From positions 22,645,879 through 22,709,878 of the forward strand of contig CAJQUN010000003.1 in assembly GCA_907163345.1 (NCBI GenBank): a DNA stretch of 64,000 nucleotides, read 5' to 3'. The stretch comes from Haberlea rhodopensis. Taxonomy: Eukaryota; Streptophyta; Magnoliopsida; Lamiales; Gesneriaceae. The position numbers were made by a program, and so were the translations under genes. Numbering within the stretch: position 1 is the stretch's first letter; each line of letters begins with the position of its first letter. Of the stretch, positions 11,130 through 23,303 are shown in pieces. The notes below the pieces were generated by a model. It saw only the letters and a list, made by a program, of their open reading frames with translations, was not told the DNA's origin and did not search any database.

Positions 11130-11665
11130 TCGAGGCAATAGTTTAACTCTTTGTCCTTAAAACGATATTACGGTGCTCACGATTTCGATGTCAATTCATT
11201 TCCCAAGATACAACGACTATGATCTATGATAGAAACATTTCAAATCACAAATCATTTAAACTACAAAGATTTAAAAACACTCTAGAAAATTTCCGCAGGA
11301 AAAAGAATGCAAATGCTCAGATTTCTATTAATCTTTGTTCTTAACCTGATGAAAAACATCACCAACAGGCATCATTTGGAATCATGATTTCATGAAAAAT
11401 CGCAATAATACGTCAAATGGTACACAACCCTTTATAGAAAAAGCGAACCAGCGCTAGTGATATGCCTACTACCTGGGCAAAACCCATCAGGCATGCAGTG
11501 CTGGGTCGCTGCCTTTGCTCGGACGGTGTTTTAGCGTCATTTTTTGCTTGTTTTGTCCGCGTTCATATTTTTTGACTTTTTCATGCTTAATTCTAATTCA
11601 TTAATTATATTTTTTCAACAATCTCCCACACATATAAATTATTGCATGAATACATATGATTTCTG
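11130..11665. repeat. Dispersed repeat, copy B
   Basis: Diverged same-orientation copy of 6790-7345, sharing 'aagatacaacgactatgat', 'catttcaaatcac' and a GC-rich 'gcgctag' block. It ends near 'tttcaacaatctcccacac', a phrase also seen in internal parts of plant Copia elements (recalled, not searched). Confidence 0.55.
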
Positions 11666-13300
11666 GAGAGTACTTTTAACGAACAATTATAGCATCTGGA
11701 GAGGTAGTTTGTAGCTTTGAACGTTGCCTAGTGTGTACTAATTACTTGATTTAATAGTGAACTTATATTTTGAACTATTTAGTCGTGGTGTAAATCTAGA
11801 CAATTGAACACACACTATTCCATTCTAACCTTAGTTTTGGTTTCTTACGGTTGTGTCTTGGACCACGTTTGGTTTCATAAGTGTTTTCCATTTTTAAGTG
11901 GCTACACTTCGTAATCACGTAGGTGATCTCCTAAAAGAGTATCCCAATATACTCCAACATATTTTTTTATACGTCTTAGGAATAATTAAATGTCTTTGTC
12001 TATCATCATACCCCTTTTGCAAACCTCTCTGATCCCAAGGATACAGTTCCGGCAGCATCAAATTTCCGCTCTGCTTGTGCTACTCCACCTAACATCATCC
12101 AATACCTTAAACACCGAACAAAAAATGGCAGTGGAGTTAATTCAATGGTTCAAAGAAATTAGAAAATGGCGATTATAGATAATTCTAGGGTTCAAAAACA
12201 GATAAAAAGAAGAGCTCACATGCATATCTTGCAACGTAAATGTACGATTTTCTTTTTCTTTCTTTTTTTTCCCATTCAATTTCTCTTGTTAACAGATTGT
12301 GAAATTTTGAGGCGACAAGATTCAAAGATAGAAGGGCCGAAGGAGGACAAAGTCTCAAAAGAGAGAAGAGAGGACTTTCTGTTTAAGTTTGTGTAGTGTG
12401 TGCCGCTCTCCTAGAATTATTTAATTTATTATTTAAATAAATTGAATTATTTAATATGTATATATTTATAAATATATAATAAATAATAGAATAAAAGAAT
12501 TATCATAAATAAAATTAAAATAAATATTATAAGAAATAAATTAAAACTCATTCAAATGATATTTTTGACATTTTATGAATAAGTATAAATATATATCATA
12601 TCTTATCAAGTACACCAAACACATTATAAATTATAGCATCTTATTAATCATACGCACAAACACAATATATTTTACCTATTAGTTTACTTATAATCTCATT
12701 ATCCACCAAATTATATATCAATTATTTATCCAATCACAACAACCAAGCACAATCTACGCACAATTTCGAGACTCCATAAAATTAAGAATTGGTTCCAACG
12801 ACGAATTTAGCCCAAATATTCAGGAGACAAAATCGTAGTTTTTTTTGGGAGACAAAAATATAGTTTTAATAAAATGAAAAGAGAAAGGTAGCCACCGAAA
12901 ATGGAACTTGGGTCAACTGAATCAAAAGTCCGGTCCTCACCACTTGAGGAGGGGGCAGCACGTCCATTTGCCCCTTCTGTTCCGGGCCAAATTGATCCAT
13001 AATGCGATAGATATACCAAAAATACTATGTTTTTTAAAAATCTAAACAAGTATCCAAACAGGACCAATAACCCGAGCTGAAAAAGTGCAACGTATACTGA
13101 TCCCAAACCAAAATAGTGTCTTGCTCGATTAACCGACAAGGGTGAATCGACGAACTGACGTTTATGCACTTTAAACATATCAAAGGAGATATGTGTAACT
13201 TACCCAAATACCTATATTTGCAAGTTCTTGAGGACATAACATAAGCTCTAAATCCTGTAAAGCGCGATATGATCCTAACTGCACCATACCATTTTCCATG
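11666..13300. other. Intergenic DNA, no gene recognised
   Basis: AT-rich, especially at 12415-12780. Open frames at 11990-12396 and 12807-13178 have no family resemblance and are not called. The end near 13300 probably holds the 3' UTR of the GT14 gene. Confidence 0.5.
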
Positions 13301-15352
13301 TCAAAATCCCAAGAATTTTGGTGCCAACAGGAACAAGGGTTTCAATGCACTAGGTGAGAACTTTCTTGCAAACAGATGGCATATTGAAGAGGTATTATCA
13401 TTGTATGAGCACTTCTGCCCTTCAAGAATCCTCTTCATGAATTTCTCTGTGATATCTGTGCTGCCAAACGTCGCTGGATGGGCCCCACCCCTCGACCAGT
13501 CTACCCAAGTGATGCTTCGATTTGCCAAGAGATTTGGCGCCCGAATTGTCAACATGGTCTGAAAATAATGTTCGTCTACATAGCAAGGTGGTTTGCAGAA
13601 CTCGGAAAATTTTGGGTAGAATTTTGTGTCCTCGACGATGTAGATAGCTAGTTTTCGGTTGATTTCAAACCATTGAGATCCTTTGCGCCATTTGTTGATA
13701 GTAACCTCCGGTAACATGTTGTAGTTGTATCGTCCTCTCCCGTATGGCCCGGGGTCATCAAATGCACCGATGAAGCTATATTTGGACCTCGTTAAGTAGT
13801 TGAAGATTGTTGTAAAATTGTAGAGGGGGATGCAAGATTCAGAAATCAGAATGAATCGTTCGTTGGCAATGTCCAGTAAGGCATTAGCAAGAAGTCTTCT
13901 TTCAGCATCACACATACTCATCTTTCCCCATCCCGAGACCTGTAACACGGAGAATTCATGCAATAATAAGGAGCTCGATAATATTAAACTGGACCCGAGT
14001 ACACATCGACGACTTATTGCCATAATTAAGAAGGCTTTCGTTCTGCTCCTTGAAGTTTGGGCTGCATGCTCATATTTAAGCCTTCCGTGCACTATGCCCT
14101 ATGTTGCCAACAATTGCTCCAAATATTCGTTATAGTTGTGCATATGGCACAACAATTGAGACATGGAGCTCAAGTTGTGTATGGACTAAAAGATCTGAGT
14201 TGTTTGTGATCATTAGTTATAACTTTTGGTATCGCGACAACATTCAATCCTATATTCTCTAAGAATGTCCCAATATCCAATGGTAACAAAGGAACATACT
14301 CTTCCCAAGGTTCTAATCCAAGGTCTAAAAGTGCAAAAATGGACTATTGAATGTTATGTTTTGATGCTGGACCCTATATATTATTCGGCATAATTTCTGT
14401 TGAAAAGTAAGGAGAGATACCAAGTTCTTTCTGCAAAGGAAAGGACGAGGCGTGAGAAGTAAAAGAGCTCTTTAATGATGCAACCACTTTCGATGTTTCA
14501 TGAAACTGAAATACGATAATCATAACTCGTAAGTAACAAGCTGTTAGAATTGAAACTGTAAAATCTGGATTCCCATGAACTATTACTCAAGTATGAAGTT
14601 CTAATACGAAGGAGCATAAAACTAAACTGAAAACAAATAACATATTATACATTTACAACTAACAATAGGGCAGTTAATAAACTACTTTACAAGATTGTTA
14701 TAGCTGACAGAGCAAACATAAGAGTCTAGCAGGGGAAAAAAGCCTAACACCGCAAGGACTCATCAGTCCAATCTAACTACAATAAAACCAGATAAATATT
14801 TTGAATGAAATAACATTCAGTTCAACATAAAAAAGAAAACAGCATTACACATACCTGACTGGGTATTTGCCTCTTATAAAACACCGATGACAAAGGGAAA
14901 CCAGCCTTGAAAGTCGGTAGAGAATGAATATAGATAGAATACCGCCCCTCATGCCCCTTGAAAAACCTCTCCCAAAGAGGAGATAATGGCAATGGCCCTT
15001 TAGTCAAGAACAAGAAGGCAATCTTTGGAACCCTTTCAAACGGATATTTCTTGACTCGAGGCACCATCGATGCCCTCCATAACAACTCCTTGTCACTCAT
15101 TTTGTGCATCACATCGGATGGTGGCTTGATCCAATGGTCTAAATTTGTCGCTTCTTCAGGGCAGGGTAGTAATCTAGGCCTCAAAGATGCCTCTGCGCTA
15201 TTAGCTCCAAAATACCTAATCATATAGATGCTAACTATAGAGAATGTAAAACACAGAACAAGAAAAGGTACAAGTAATCGAAGCAGCCTGTGTGGTAAAA
15301 CCCTAGAATGGCCTACCCGATTCACCACATTAGGATCCTTGCCTTCTTCCAT
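13301..15352 (-). CDS. GT14 glycosyltransferase (core-2/I-branching type)
   Basis: Two exons, 14855-15352 and 13301-13939, join in phase 0 to 378 aa. It is a Golgi type II membrane protein: a short cytosolic tail, one transmembrane anchor (~23-48), a stem, then the Branch/DUF266 domain from ~109 to the end. Diagnostic family segments are PKIAFLFLTKGPLPLSPLWE, MSMCDAERRLLANALLDI, FIGAFDDPGPYGRGRYN, CYVDEHYFQTML and WVDWSRGGAHPATFG. Plant GT14 members act on cell-wall glycans (for example, some are glucuronosyltransferases of arabinogalactans), but the substrate of this one cannot be read from sequence. The ATG at 15352 is preferred over an upstream in-frame start because it gives the short N-terminal tail usual for this group. 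An arabinogalactan peptide gene lies 3.5 kb away, but I infer no functional link. Confidence 0.92.
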
Positions 15353-16844
15353 ATATATACTATTTCTAATCCAACATAAAGAACAATCTCCACGAAATAA
15401 ATTCCCCTGAGGATTCCAATCCCAGCTTATCAAACCCCTCCAAAAATCCCAATGAAGGAAGCAACTTCACCCAAGAAAATCAAAGCCCGGTTCTTGAATT
15501 ACAGACAAAACACATAAACCTAGGATAACTCAATCTGCCCACCTCAGAGCTTTCTAATGTAAATCAACAATGATCTTTCCAATAGGTAGCACCAAGGAAA
15601 AAAAACCTCAATTGAGAAACTTTCACATATGATAACTAAAAAACCAGATTTTTATCGCAACTCTGAGATCAAAAAGAACAAAAAAAAAAAATCTAGTATT
15701 TACCCAACAATAAATATAACTAAATGTGATCTTTCCCTTGGCAGCAAGGCAGGGGAAGTTATTGGGTACTCAAAAAGTTGTCACCCTCTAGTTCAAAGCA
15801 AAAACTGCCTACTAACAGAGACCTCTCGCTCTCACTCATAAAAAGCTATAAAGAAGTACCATAAATTAACAAAAGAAACGGGTGACCCGTCAAAACCTGA
15901 ACTTTAGAAAAAGAAAATCACGGTAAAAGAAAAATTAATCTCGGATAAACTATCACGTAAAAAGATTATGGGCAATCAAATCCTGCTAATTCGAAGTTTT
16001 CATTGTAATTGAACAGACCACTAATCTGATTTATTCGATTCAGTCTCCCCCGCTAAAAATACGCCAAATTAAACGTTAGGCTGAGATTGTTGGCGAGAAG
16101 AAAACGGCGCTGGTAATTAAAGAATAGATAATCACTAAACAAAAATCTTCGGTGAAAAGTGTGAACAAATACTGCGGTTCTGTAAAGTTGAGACGTGAAA
16201 AAATATGGCCCATTTTTTAAATTATTATAAAAAATAAAAATAATTATCAAATTATAGTTAGTTGAAATTGATTTAGCATTTTACGGTAAATCGATTTCTG
16301 AACAAAAAATTAGTTTTTAGCCAAAAAAAGTTACAAAAAAATCAACAAAAGGTGAATTTGTTACACTGAGAGTTGAATTCGTTACGCAAGGTAACGAATT
16401 CAACTTTGTATATATGATTATATTAATAATATATATTATTATATCAATAAAAATAATAATTATTATTATAATGTAATAAAAAATATATAAATTAATTTTA
16501 ATGATATATAATAATAATAATAAATCTTGGGCATGATCTGTCCACAATCATGATCCAACGAGCTGGTAATATGTCCCGTCTTACGCAATAATTTGACTAT
16601 GCAATAATAATTATAATGTAATATTAAAAATGCTGAAAATTATATTTAATATATCCTTATACGTATGTATGTGTATTATTATTATTATTATGTTATACTA
16701 TATATTATATATTATTATAATCTAATTTGGGGAAAGACGGAGTATATAGAAAAAAAAATTACCAGTTATAATTATTATTCTGAATTAATGTACCACGTTG
16801 TAAGGATGCAAACATCACACGTAAGGATGCAACTAATGTTTTAC

Positions 16845-16849
<5 letters not shown>
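15353..16849. other. 5' flank of GT14 gene and AT-rich DNA
   Basis: The first few hundred bases are likely 5' UTR and promoter of the minus-strand GT14 gene. Beyond about 16200 the DNA is very AT-rich. No other gene was seen. Confidence 0.45.
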
Positions 16850-16885
<36 letters not shown>

Positions 16886-17123
16886 GATTTTATATCCGAC
16901 CCAATTTTGAAAACACAAGCTCACGATACACATGTTCGTAATGCTTTGTCATGCTCGACACTGATAAATAATAATAATAATAATAATAATAATAATCCAC
17001 GCGTAGAGGGAGTGCTCCTCGTGCCGAGGGTACCCTCTAATGACGCCTCATTACCAGTTCGTCGGGCTACGATCGTAGGCAAAACAAGCCCCGCGATTTA
17101 ATATTTTTATAATAATAATAATA

Positions 17124-17161
<38 letters not shown>

Positions 17162-17310
17162 CCGTTTTACAAAAATCGGATTGACGTTATGTGTATAAGC
17201 ATGTGATCTGCTCATGTACATATATATGGAATGAGTTGTCATGTTTATATATATACACACATAATATAATAATTATATTATTATTATTATTATAATTATT
17301 ATTATAAAAA
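16850..17310. repeat. Cluster of TAA/ATT trinucleotide microsatellites
   Basis: Separate runs lie at 16850-16884, 16966-16996, 17108-17161 and 17262-17310. They switch between AAT and ATT orientation and are separated by short unique sequences. Confidence 0.9.
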
Positions 17311-18765
17311 ATAAAAATAATAACAATAAAATTTGTATTTATGTATATATGTATGGATATTATATGAAATTAATATATTATAATATAAAACTTTTGAAAT
17401 TTACCTTAATATAGTAAGTTAATTTTATTTTACGGTAATTTATAATTTTTAATTTTTTTTTGTAATAGTTTGAAAAATAAGTTAAAAAAATATGTGGGTG
17501 GGAAAATCTAGAGGAGCTTTGGGAAGCGGATCCAAAGATTCATACTCGTGTGCTTAATTGTTTTTTTTTTTTATAATGTAAACCATATTTTATAATAAGT
17601 GGAAAACATTATATATATATATATATGATGAGATCAGACTAACGTCTGAAAAACCGTAACAAATATTAACCAACCTACAAGCACAAGTGTCAGCAGAACC
17701 AAACCACATCCTTGTGAAGGTAAACTAAAAGACCAGTGATGATATTATAACAGAGTATGAGTGTAAAATCGCTACTGAAAAGGTCAGGGACCACTTGACC
17801 ATGTAGATCCCCTCAACCAAAGCAGGTCACAAGAAGGTCATACGAAAGAATTGCCTTCCAAAATCTCTGAAGGTACATAAGAGGATAAACGGGAGACATT
17901 CTAAATACAAACACAAACCACACAAGCTCCTGAATCCATAAACCACAACCTAAATAAGACGACCGAAAAAATATGCTGCCTGGGGCACGAAATCGCGAAC
18001 TCCAACCATCAAAACCTGACCAAACTCCAACAACTTTGGAACACAAGAGCTGCAATACCACCACCAAAATGACCCTAAAGTAATACCAAGCACATACCAC
18101 CCACTCTGGTCCAGAGTGGTGTCAACACCAATAGTCCAAAAGATGTTCCAACGAATACCTAACCAAACGCTCAACTCACCGGTATACAAGTGGAAAAAGA
18201 GCACATAATCCAAAAACGCCAATGAGAACACACCAACATATAATATACATAAACACAAACACAAACCTACAGTAATCTCGAGTAGGAGAGATCGTAAACA
18301 AAAAGTGAGAGATCTCACAAAACCAGAATTGTGAGCATAGGAACGCTCTGGACTCTCCCATTCAACGAGCATTCCGTCCAAACCCATTCATGGTGATAGG
18401 CGGGGTTGACACGTAACCACCGCCACAAAAGAAGGCAAGCAGAGAAGGGACACTACAGCAAACAAAGCATAACCGCAATCACCTGACCGACCCCCTCCAA
18501 TGAAACCATCAGAGGCCACCACCACAAACACCTTCGGCAGCATCCACCTGAAAGATCAAAACGAGAGCGACGAAGTGTGTTTCACCAAATGGGGATGTTT
18601 TTAATTAATGTTTTATCTTATATATTCTAATAATCAGAATGTGAGTACAATTAAACCTGCATACATTAATAGATATAATTTTTTTTTTATTAAAGCCGTC
18701 AGGGCCGTTACGGGGTTAGGCGAACCCCTACTTATTTATTCAAAAACACTAAAATACAAGAAAGG
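17311..18765. other. Unassigned stretch, possibly transposon-derived
   Basis: The segment 17620-18600 has higher GC than its surroundings and long minus-strand open frames (for example 17950-18387), but no recognisable domain. At about 18684-18765 the minus strand ends in 'GACGGCTTTAATAAAAAAAA', which resembles a LINE 3' tail. A decayed LINE on the minus strand would explain both, but this is inference. Confidence 0.3.
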
Positions 18766-19689
18766 GGGACTAATGAAATCCTATTAATCTAGTGAATATT
18801 AAATAATCGATAAATAATAATTATTTTAGATTAATGAATCACATAATTGAATTATCATAATGGAATGGATATCGATTATCTTGAACCATCATGAAAAAAA
18901 TAACACCACTACAGAGATATTGACCTGACGAGCAATTTCAACAAATAACAAAAGATAATGAGTCATTTTTGTATGAAGTCTTCATAGATTTATCAAATGT
19001 ACTATCTATTAAGAATTTATTAATATATATATTCCATGAGGTATATATGAATTCATAAATATGTATTATCTTATAAATTTAGCAAATCATTAATTTATCA
19101 TGTTGTTCTTAAGTCGGGATAGACCAAAAATATTATTTAAGCGATGTTATTCGAGTATTAGATTATAATATTTATTTAGTCAATCAAACAGCTAGCAATA
19201 ATGTTTTCTTCTATTAAATATGAATAAATTATAAAGTAATTTATAATTTAAATGGAAATTATTGAAAGTTGATAATATAAAAATAAATTATGTGTAAGCC
19301 AATATCATAAGAGAATGTATTATTTAACCATTTTAACTATTTTCTTCTTTATTTAATGATAATTATTCTAGAAGCTCGGTTAAATACGATATATAGAGCA
19401 TAAATTTGAGATAAAGAATGGGTCAAGTTTGATTTTGTGTGCTTTAAGTTTTCTTTTTCGTCGTTTGTTTCTCAATAATTTTGGGAATTTATATTAAGAT
19501 TCATATTCATAGAATTTTTCAATATAGTCAAATGGAATAGGACACCCTTGTTCGTAGGGGTTGGCATGGCATTGTGGAGACCGTATGCTAATAAAGTGGC
19601 TAAGACAACATTAATTGGCTCGTATAAATTCTATTTCTACGACGATGATAAAACATTAAGGTATCGTTTGGTTTGTATGATAAGATAAC
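18766..19689. other. AT-rich spacer, no gene seen
   Basis: No open frame or repeat boundary was recognised. Confidence 0.5.
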
Positions 19690-19950
19690 GAATGTTGTGT
19701 AATAATAGTGATAAAAAAGGTAATAATAGTGATAAAAAAGGAAAGACGATGATATATAATATAGTTAGATAAAATAAATGATGTCCGGTATATTTATATG
19801 GTGAATGATTGAATGTGAGTCTTTTTGTGTATTAACTAAAGTATGGTTCACTTTGGCCCTCGCTCCCTCCAATGGGGGAATTGTTGGTATATTTATATGG
19901 TGAATATACCATATAATGGGGGAATTTGTGGTATATTTATATGGTGAATA
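19690..19950. repeat. Short direct repeats
   Basis: 'ggtaataatagtgataaaaaa' occurs twice in tandem at about 19698-19741. 'ggtatatttatatggtgaat' occurs three times, at about 19786, 19887 and 19931. The last two are part of a roughly 44-bp duplication that begins 'tgggggaatt'. Confidence 0.75.
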
Positions 19951-20051
19951 ACATAGCTGGTAAGAGCTCATCCACTTTAGAGAGACTCGAGTTCAAATCC
20001 TGCAGTGCGTGGAAAAATATTTAGCACATCATCATCTCAAAAAAAAAAAAG
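19951..20051 (+). mobile_element. tRNA-derived SINE
   Basis: Pol III-type internal promoter boxes are visible: an A-box-like 'tagctggtaagagc' at about 19956-19969 and a B-box-like 'gagttcaaatcc' at about 19989-20000. The copy ends in 'catctcaaaaaaaaaaaa'. A clear target duplication was not found. Confidence 0.6.
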
Positions 20052-20255
20052 AAATTGTTGATCTATTTATACCGGGGACATATTTGTTGCAGGGTTTATT
20101 CCATGGAGATAGAAGGATACGAAAAGTAAAATAATGAGCACTATTAATAATAATGTAGAGATGTGAAAATTAATCATTGTGGTCAGGAGGGATGCCTACC
20201 CGGGAAAACAATGAGTTATCACGGGCTCTAGGACTATTATGTTTTACTGTGGTCA

Positions 20256-20306
20256 GAATTAAGGAGAGACTGATGCGGCTTTAGTCGTCCGGTCTCTCCT
20301 TAATTC
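20256..20306. repeat. Perfect 15-bp hairpin
   Basis: GAATTAAGGAGAGAC at 20256-20270 is perfectly inverted at 20292-20306, with a 21-nt loop that can partly pair further (ACT/AGT). No gene lies beside it. Confidence 0.8.
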
Positions 20307-20347
20307 TTTAGCTTCGCACCCAGATGAGCCTATCATTTCTTCTATCA

Positions 20348-20856
20348 GACTTTTATGCACCAACTTCACAAACTTTGATATTTCACGTTGTAAATGTTCA
20401 GCCAATGTATTAGCTCATATTTTTTTTAGCTTATATGGCTGTTTCTGTTGGTTTTATATCTGATTTAGTGGAATCTTATCATTTTTTTTGAAAGATTATG
20501 GGTGTGTTTGCGATTGCTTATTCAAAGCACTTTTACGTTGCTTTTGCTTAAAATTGGAAAAAGTTGATTTTAAGCAAAAGCACCGGGTGTCTGTTATTTA
20601 AATAAAAAAACAGCTTAATAAACTTAAATTAATTACGAAATTGCCACAAAACAACCTAAAGCAGTCAAAAGCATGTCATGGCCTGCTTCTCTGCTTCTGT
20701 TTTTTTTTTTCTGCTTATTTTTAGAGAAGCAATAGCAGAAGCAGACAAATAAAACACCTAAAAACTGTTTTTTTTTATCTGAAAAGCAAATAAGCAGTTT
20801 TCATAAGCATTTGCAAACACCTACTATATAAACTTTGCCCCGAGAGGTTGTGCTTA
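20348..20856 (+). repeat. Tandem duplication unit A (interrupted)
   Basis: Matches 30403-30598 along its length ('acttcacaaacttt', 'gttggttttatatctgattt', 'gaggttgtgctta'). It is interrupted by a MITE at 20500-20822. Unit A runs up to the GCTTA where the Gypsy element inserted, and unit B starts right after that element. With both insertions removed, the two units of about 190 bp are adjacent. Confidence 0.85.
20500..20822. mobile_element. MITE with GGTGTTTGC-type termini
   Basis: The ends 'gggtgtgtttgcgattgctt' and 'ataagcatttgcaaacacct' form an imperfect terminal inverted repeat. The interior is rich in 'aagcaaaagca' and poly(T), with no coding capacity. The empty site is preserved in unit B ('gaaagactatataaac'), so the insertion is certain. 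The target duplication is too degraded to assign the superfamily. Confidence 0.75.
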
Positions 20857-23230
20857 TGTGAGACCCCGATATCTCAAAATACTAATAGGTGCGAATTAAG
20901 AGAACTAAACATTCATATGAATAAATCAGAGTAAAGAGTCATGTTGATTTTCCTGAGCTTAAGGAATACAGTAGCAAAAGTTTCAAAAGGGATTTCACAA
21001 TATTCCTACAAAAGGTGCTACATTATAGTCTTATTCTACCACAAGTAGAAGCTATATAAAATTTTTCTCAAATCTTGTAGCTAATCCCGTAACTCTCCTT
21101 ATAGCTCAGCTTCTCAACCCCGACCCTGGTTCTCAACATCAAAAGCACCTACAAAGACAACCCCCAACACATGAGCATATCACAATTCATATTCAACATA
21201 ATATGAAAATAAGGCGTAAATGCACAATCATAAAATACAAATCACTTCCTGTATTTCCATCGCATTTACAATGCCCACTGGTTGTCCCTGTACCATGATC
21301 CATAATATAACACATTATATGAATGTATGGTTTCACAAATGAATGTCATGACATTTCCTCTTTTTCTTGAGTCAGTCATCATCGGTTATTTTAATACTTC
21401 TCCGCTTTTATAATCTCAAAACAAGCGGTATCTCATCCTCGCTTCTTTATACTAGCGGTATCTCATCCTCGCTCAGTATAGTATATACCCGCCTCCATGT
21501 GCAAGCGAGCCTCCCCCCTCCCGCTCCACATTTTTAGCGGTAAAGCGTAAGCATTAACACCTTAACCGTGATCGCCCTGACTCGTGGAATACATCTCTTT
21601 ATCCCACATCACAATATGCAACAACAATGCATAATATGCAACAACAATGCATAATAACATGTATCAACTCAATAATGCATCACATTGCATTCATCATGTG
21701 TCATGCAGACAAAACATAAATACATGTTACCGTTGGGATGCCCGTACGTCGCTTACGTACCTTTCCAAAAAGTAGTGTGTGGTGGGACTCTATCCCCTGC
21801 GTTGTGTAGCCGTCTGTGAAGGCTCTACACCAGTGTACAACACAATATTAGATGCCAATATATGATCCAAAATCAAAAATCCAACAAAAAACAATATTTC
21901 AAAATTTTGCTTCTGGCGATCGATCGCTACCCCTTGGCGATCGATCGCCAAACTCCACTGTCCCATGGCGATCGATCGCGCCTTTCATGGCGATCGATCG
22001 CGTGGCTTTGATTTTGGCTACTGGACCTCGGCGATCGATCGCGCCCTTTGTGGCGATCGATCGCCACCTGGTCTGTGCGCGATAATTTCCCAGAATGTTC
22101 AACACCGATAATCACACCTTTCATTCTAACATGTAAGACATACAACATGCCAAGACCAACATGCTAGTATTTAAAACACATTACCCTGAGTGTATTTACA
22201 TCGAGATTGTACCCCAACCACAAACTCACATGCATTAAAAACACCCATGAACATCAGCACTCATCCAACATTTTCTGAAAACAGGGCATTGTCTTCCTGC
22301 CCAGATTTTTGAGTACATACTTTCAAGCAATGAAATCTATCACATAAGTCATGCAATTTGCTCGAATAAAAATGTCAAGGGTTTCACCAAACTACCATGC
22401 ATATTTTCACATCGAAGGTTCATTCAAAAACCCTTCTAACATGCATAATACCACCCCTTCAATATCACTCCCAGATCACATATTTCCAGAAAACAGGGGA
22501 AAATATCTACCCAGATTTTCGAACACCATACTTTACATGCTTAAATCTACCACATAAAACATGTAATGTGCTCAAGGAAAAATACTGGAAGCTTCATAAA
22601 CACACCATAAATGAACATGAATCGAAGGTTTAACGAAACCTAACCTAACATGCCATTTCTCACACTAAACAAAGTATGAACTCAACAACAAAAACTTCAA
22701 ACCCAGAAATGGTTTCTCACCCCTTTTGGCTCCGATTTTTGCAAGCTTTCCAAGCAAGAAAAATGGTGGATCTCCTCTTGTTTTCCCTTACCAGATGTTG
22801 GACGAAAAAGTTGGAAAGAATGGAGTGATTTCAGTTATGACAAGGTGGAGTGAGAGGTAAGGGAAAAGGTATGGGCAAGCTGCAGCTGGCAGCAGGGTAT
22901 GGGTCAAGGGGGGTGGTTTGTGGTGGGTTTATGTGATGTGTTATGTTTTGGTCCCGGTATTTTCGCACGATGTATTAAAATATCCTCACATGATATTTTA
23001 TAGTATTTTCTCATTAAAATACTTCAATTCCCATTTAAAATATACTTTACCAAAACGATTAACACACACCCCAAATTAAACATGCCACAATCCCCAAAAT
23101 CCCAACATGTAACACATGCACCCTCACATGCACCTCCCAATATTATTAATTCATCACAAGAATTAGTACCATAATTTTCACAACAATGATTAATGTTTAA
23201 ATAACACATAATCATTTCGGGGATATCACA
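20857..23230 (-). repeat. 3' LTR of the chromovirus
   Basis: 2374 bp, starting TGTGAGACCC and ending GATATCACA as read on the plus strand. Compared with the other LTR I saw one substitution (near 22154), a 4-bp indel (near 21245) and a 1-bp indel (near 22960). It contains internal short repeats, such as two copies of 'gcggtatctcatcctcgct' (about 21426-21472) and of 'atatgcaacaacaatgcata' (about 21613-21652). Confidence 0.97.
21916..22064. repeat. Six GCGATCGATCGC palindromes in the 3' LTR
   Basis: Exact 12-bp palindromes start at 21916, 21937, 21968, 21990, 22031 and 22053. Each copy is a perfect dyad, while the spacers differ. The retained core suggests a functional site, such as a protein-binding cluster, but the role is unknown. 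Confidence 0.95.
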
Positions 23231-23246
23231 ATACTCCCCTACTTAT
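23231..23246 (-). other. Polypurine tract
   Basis: Immediately upstream of the 3' LTR on the minus strand is AAGTAGGGGAGTAT, the purine-rich primer for second-strand DNA synthesis. Confidence 0.85.
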
Positions 23247-23303
23247 AGGATTTCGCCCTCGAAATCAGCATGCACTTACCCAAAAAAAAAAATGAAACGT
23301 AAA

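Noticed and set aside
12807..13178. 123-codon minus-strand frame downstream of the GT14 gene
   Set aside because: No family resemblance. It lies in probable 3' UTR and AT-rich spacer.
17950..18387. 145-codon minus-strand frame
   Set aside because: It has no domain or motif and is composed of Trp/Phe/Cys-rich text typical of antisense or repeat DNA. Possibly part of a LINE, but not supportable as a gene.
19951..20051. True tRNA gene
   Set aside because: The A and B boxes are degenerate, no cloverleaf or anticodon arm could be drawn, and it ends in a long poly(A). A SINE fits better.
21852..22148. Arg/Asp/Ser-rich short frames in both LTRs (DRSP repeats)
   Set aside because: They arise from translating the GCGATCGATCGC palindromes. 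They occur in three frames and are not a protein.
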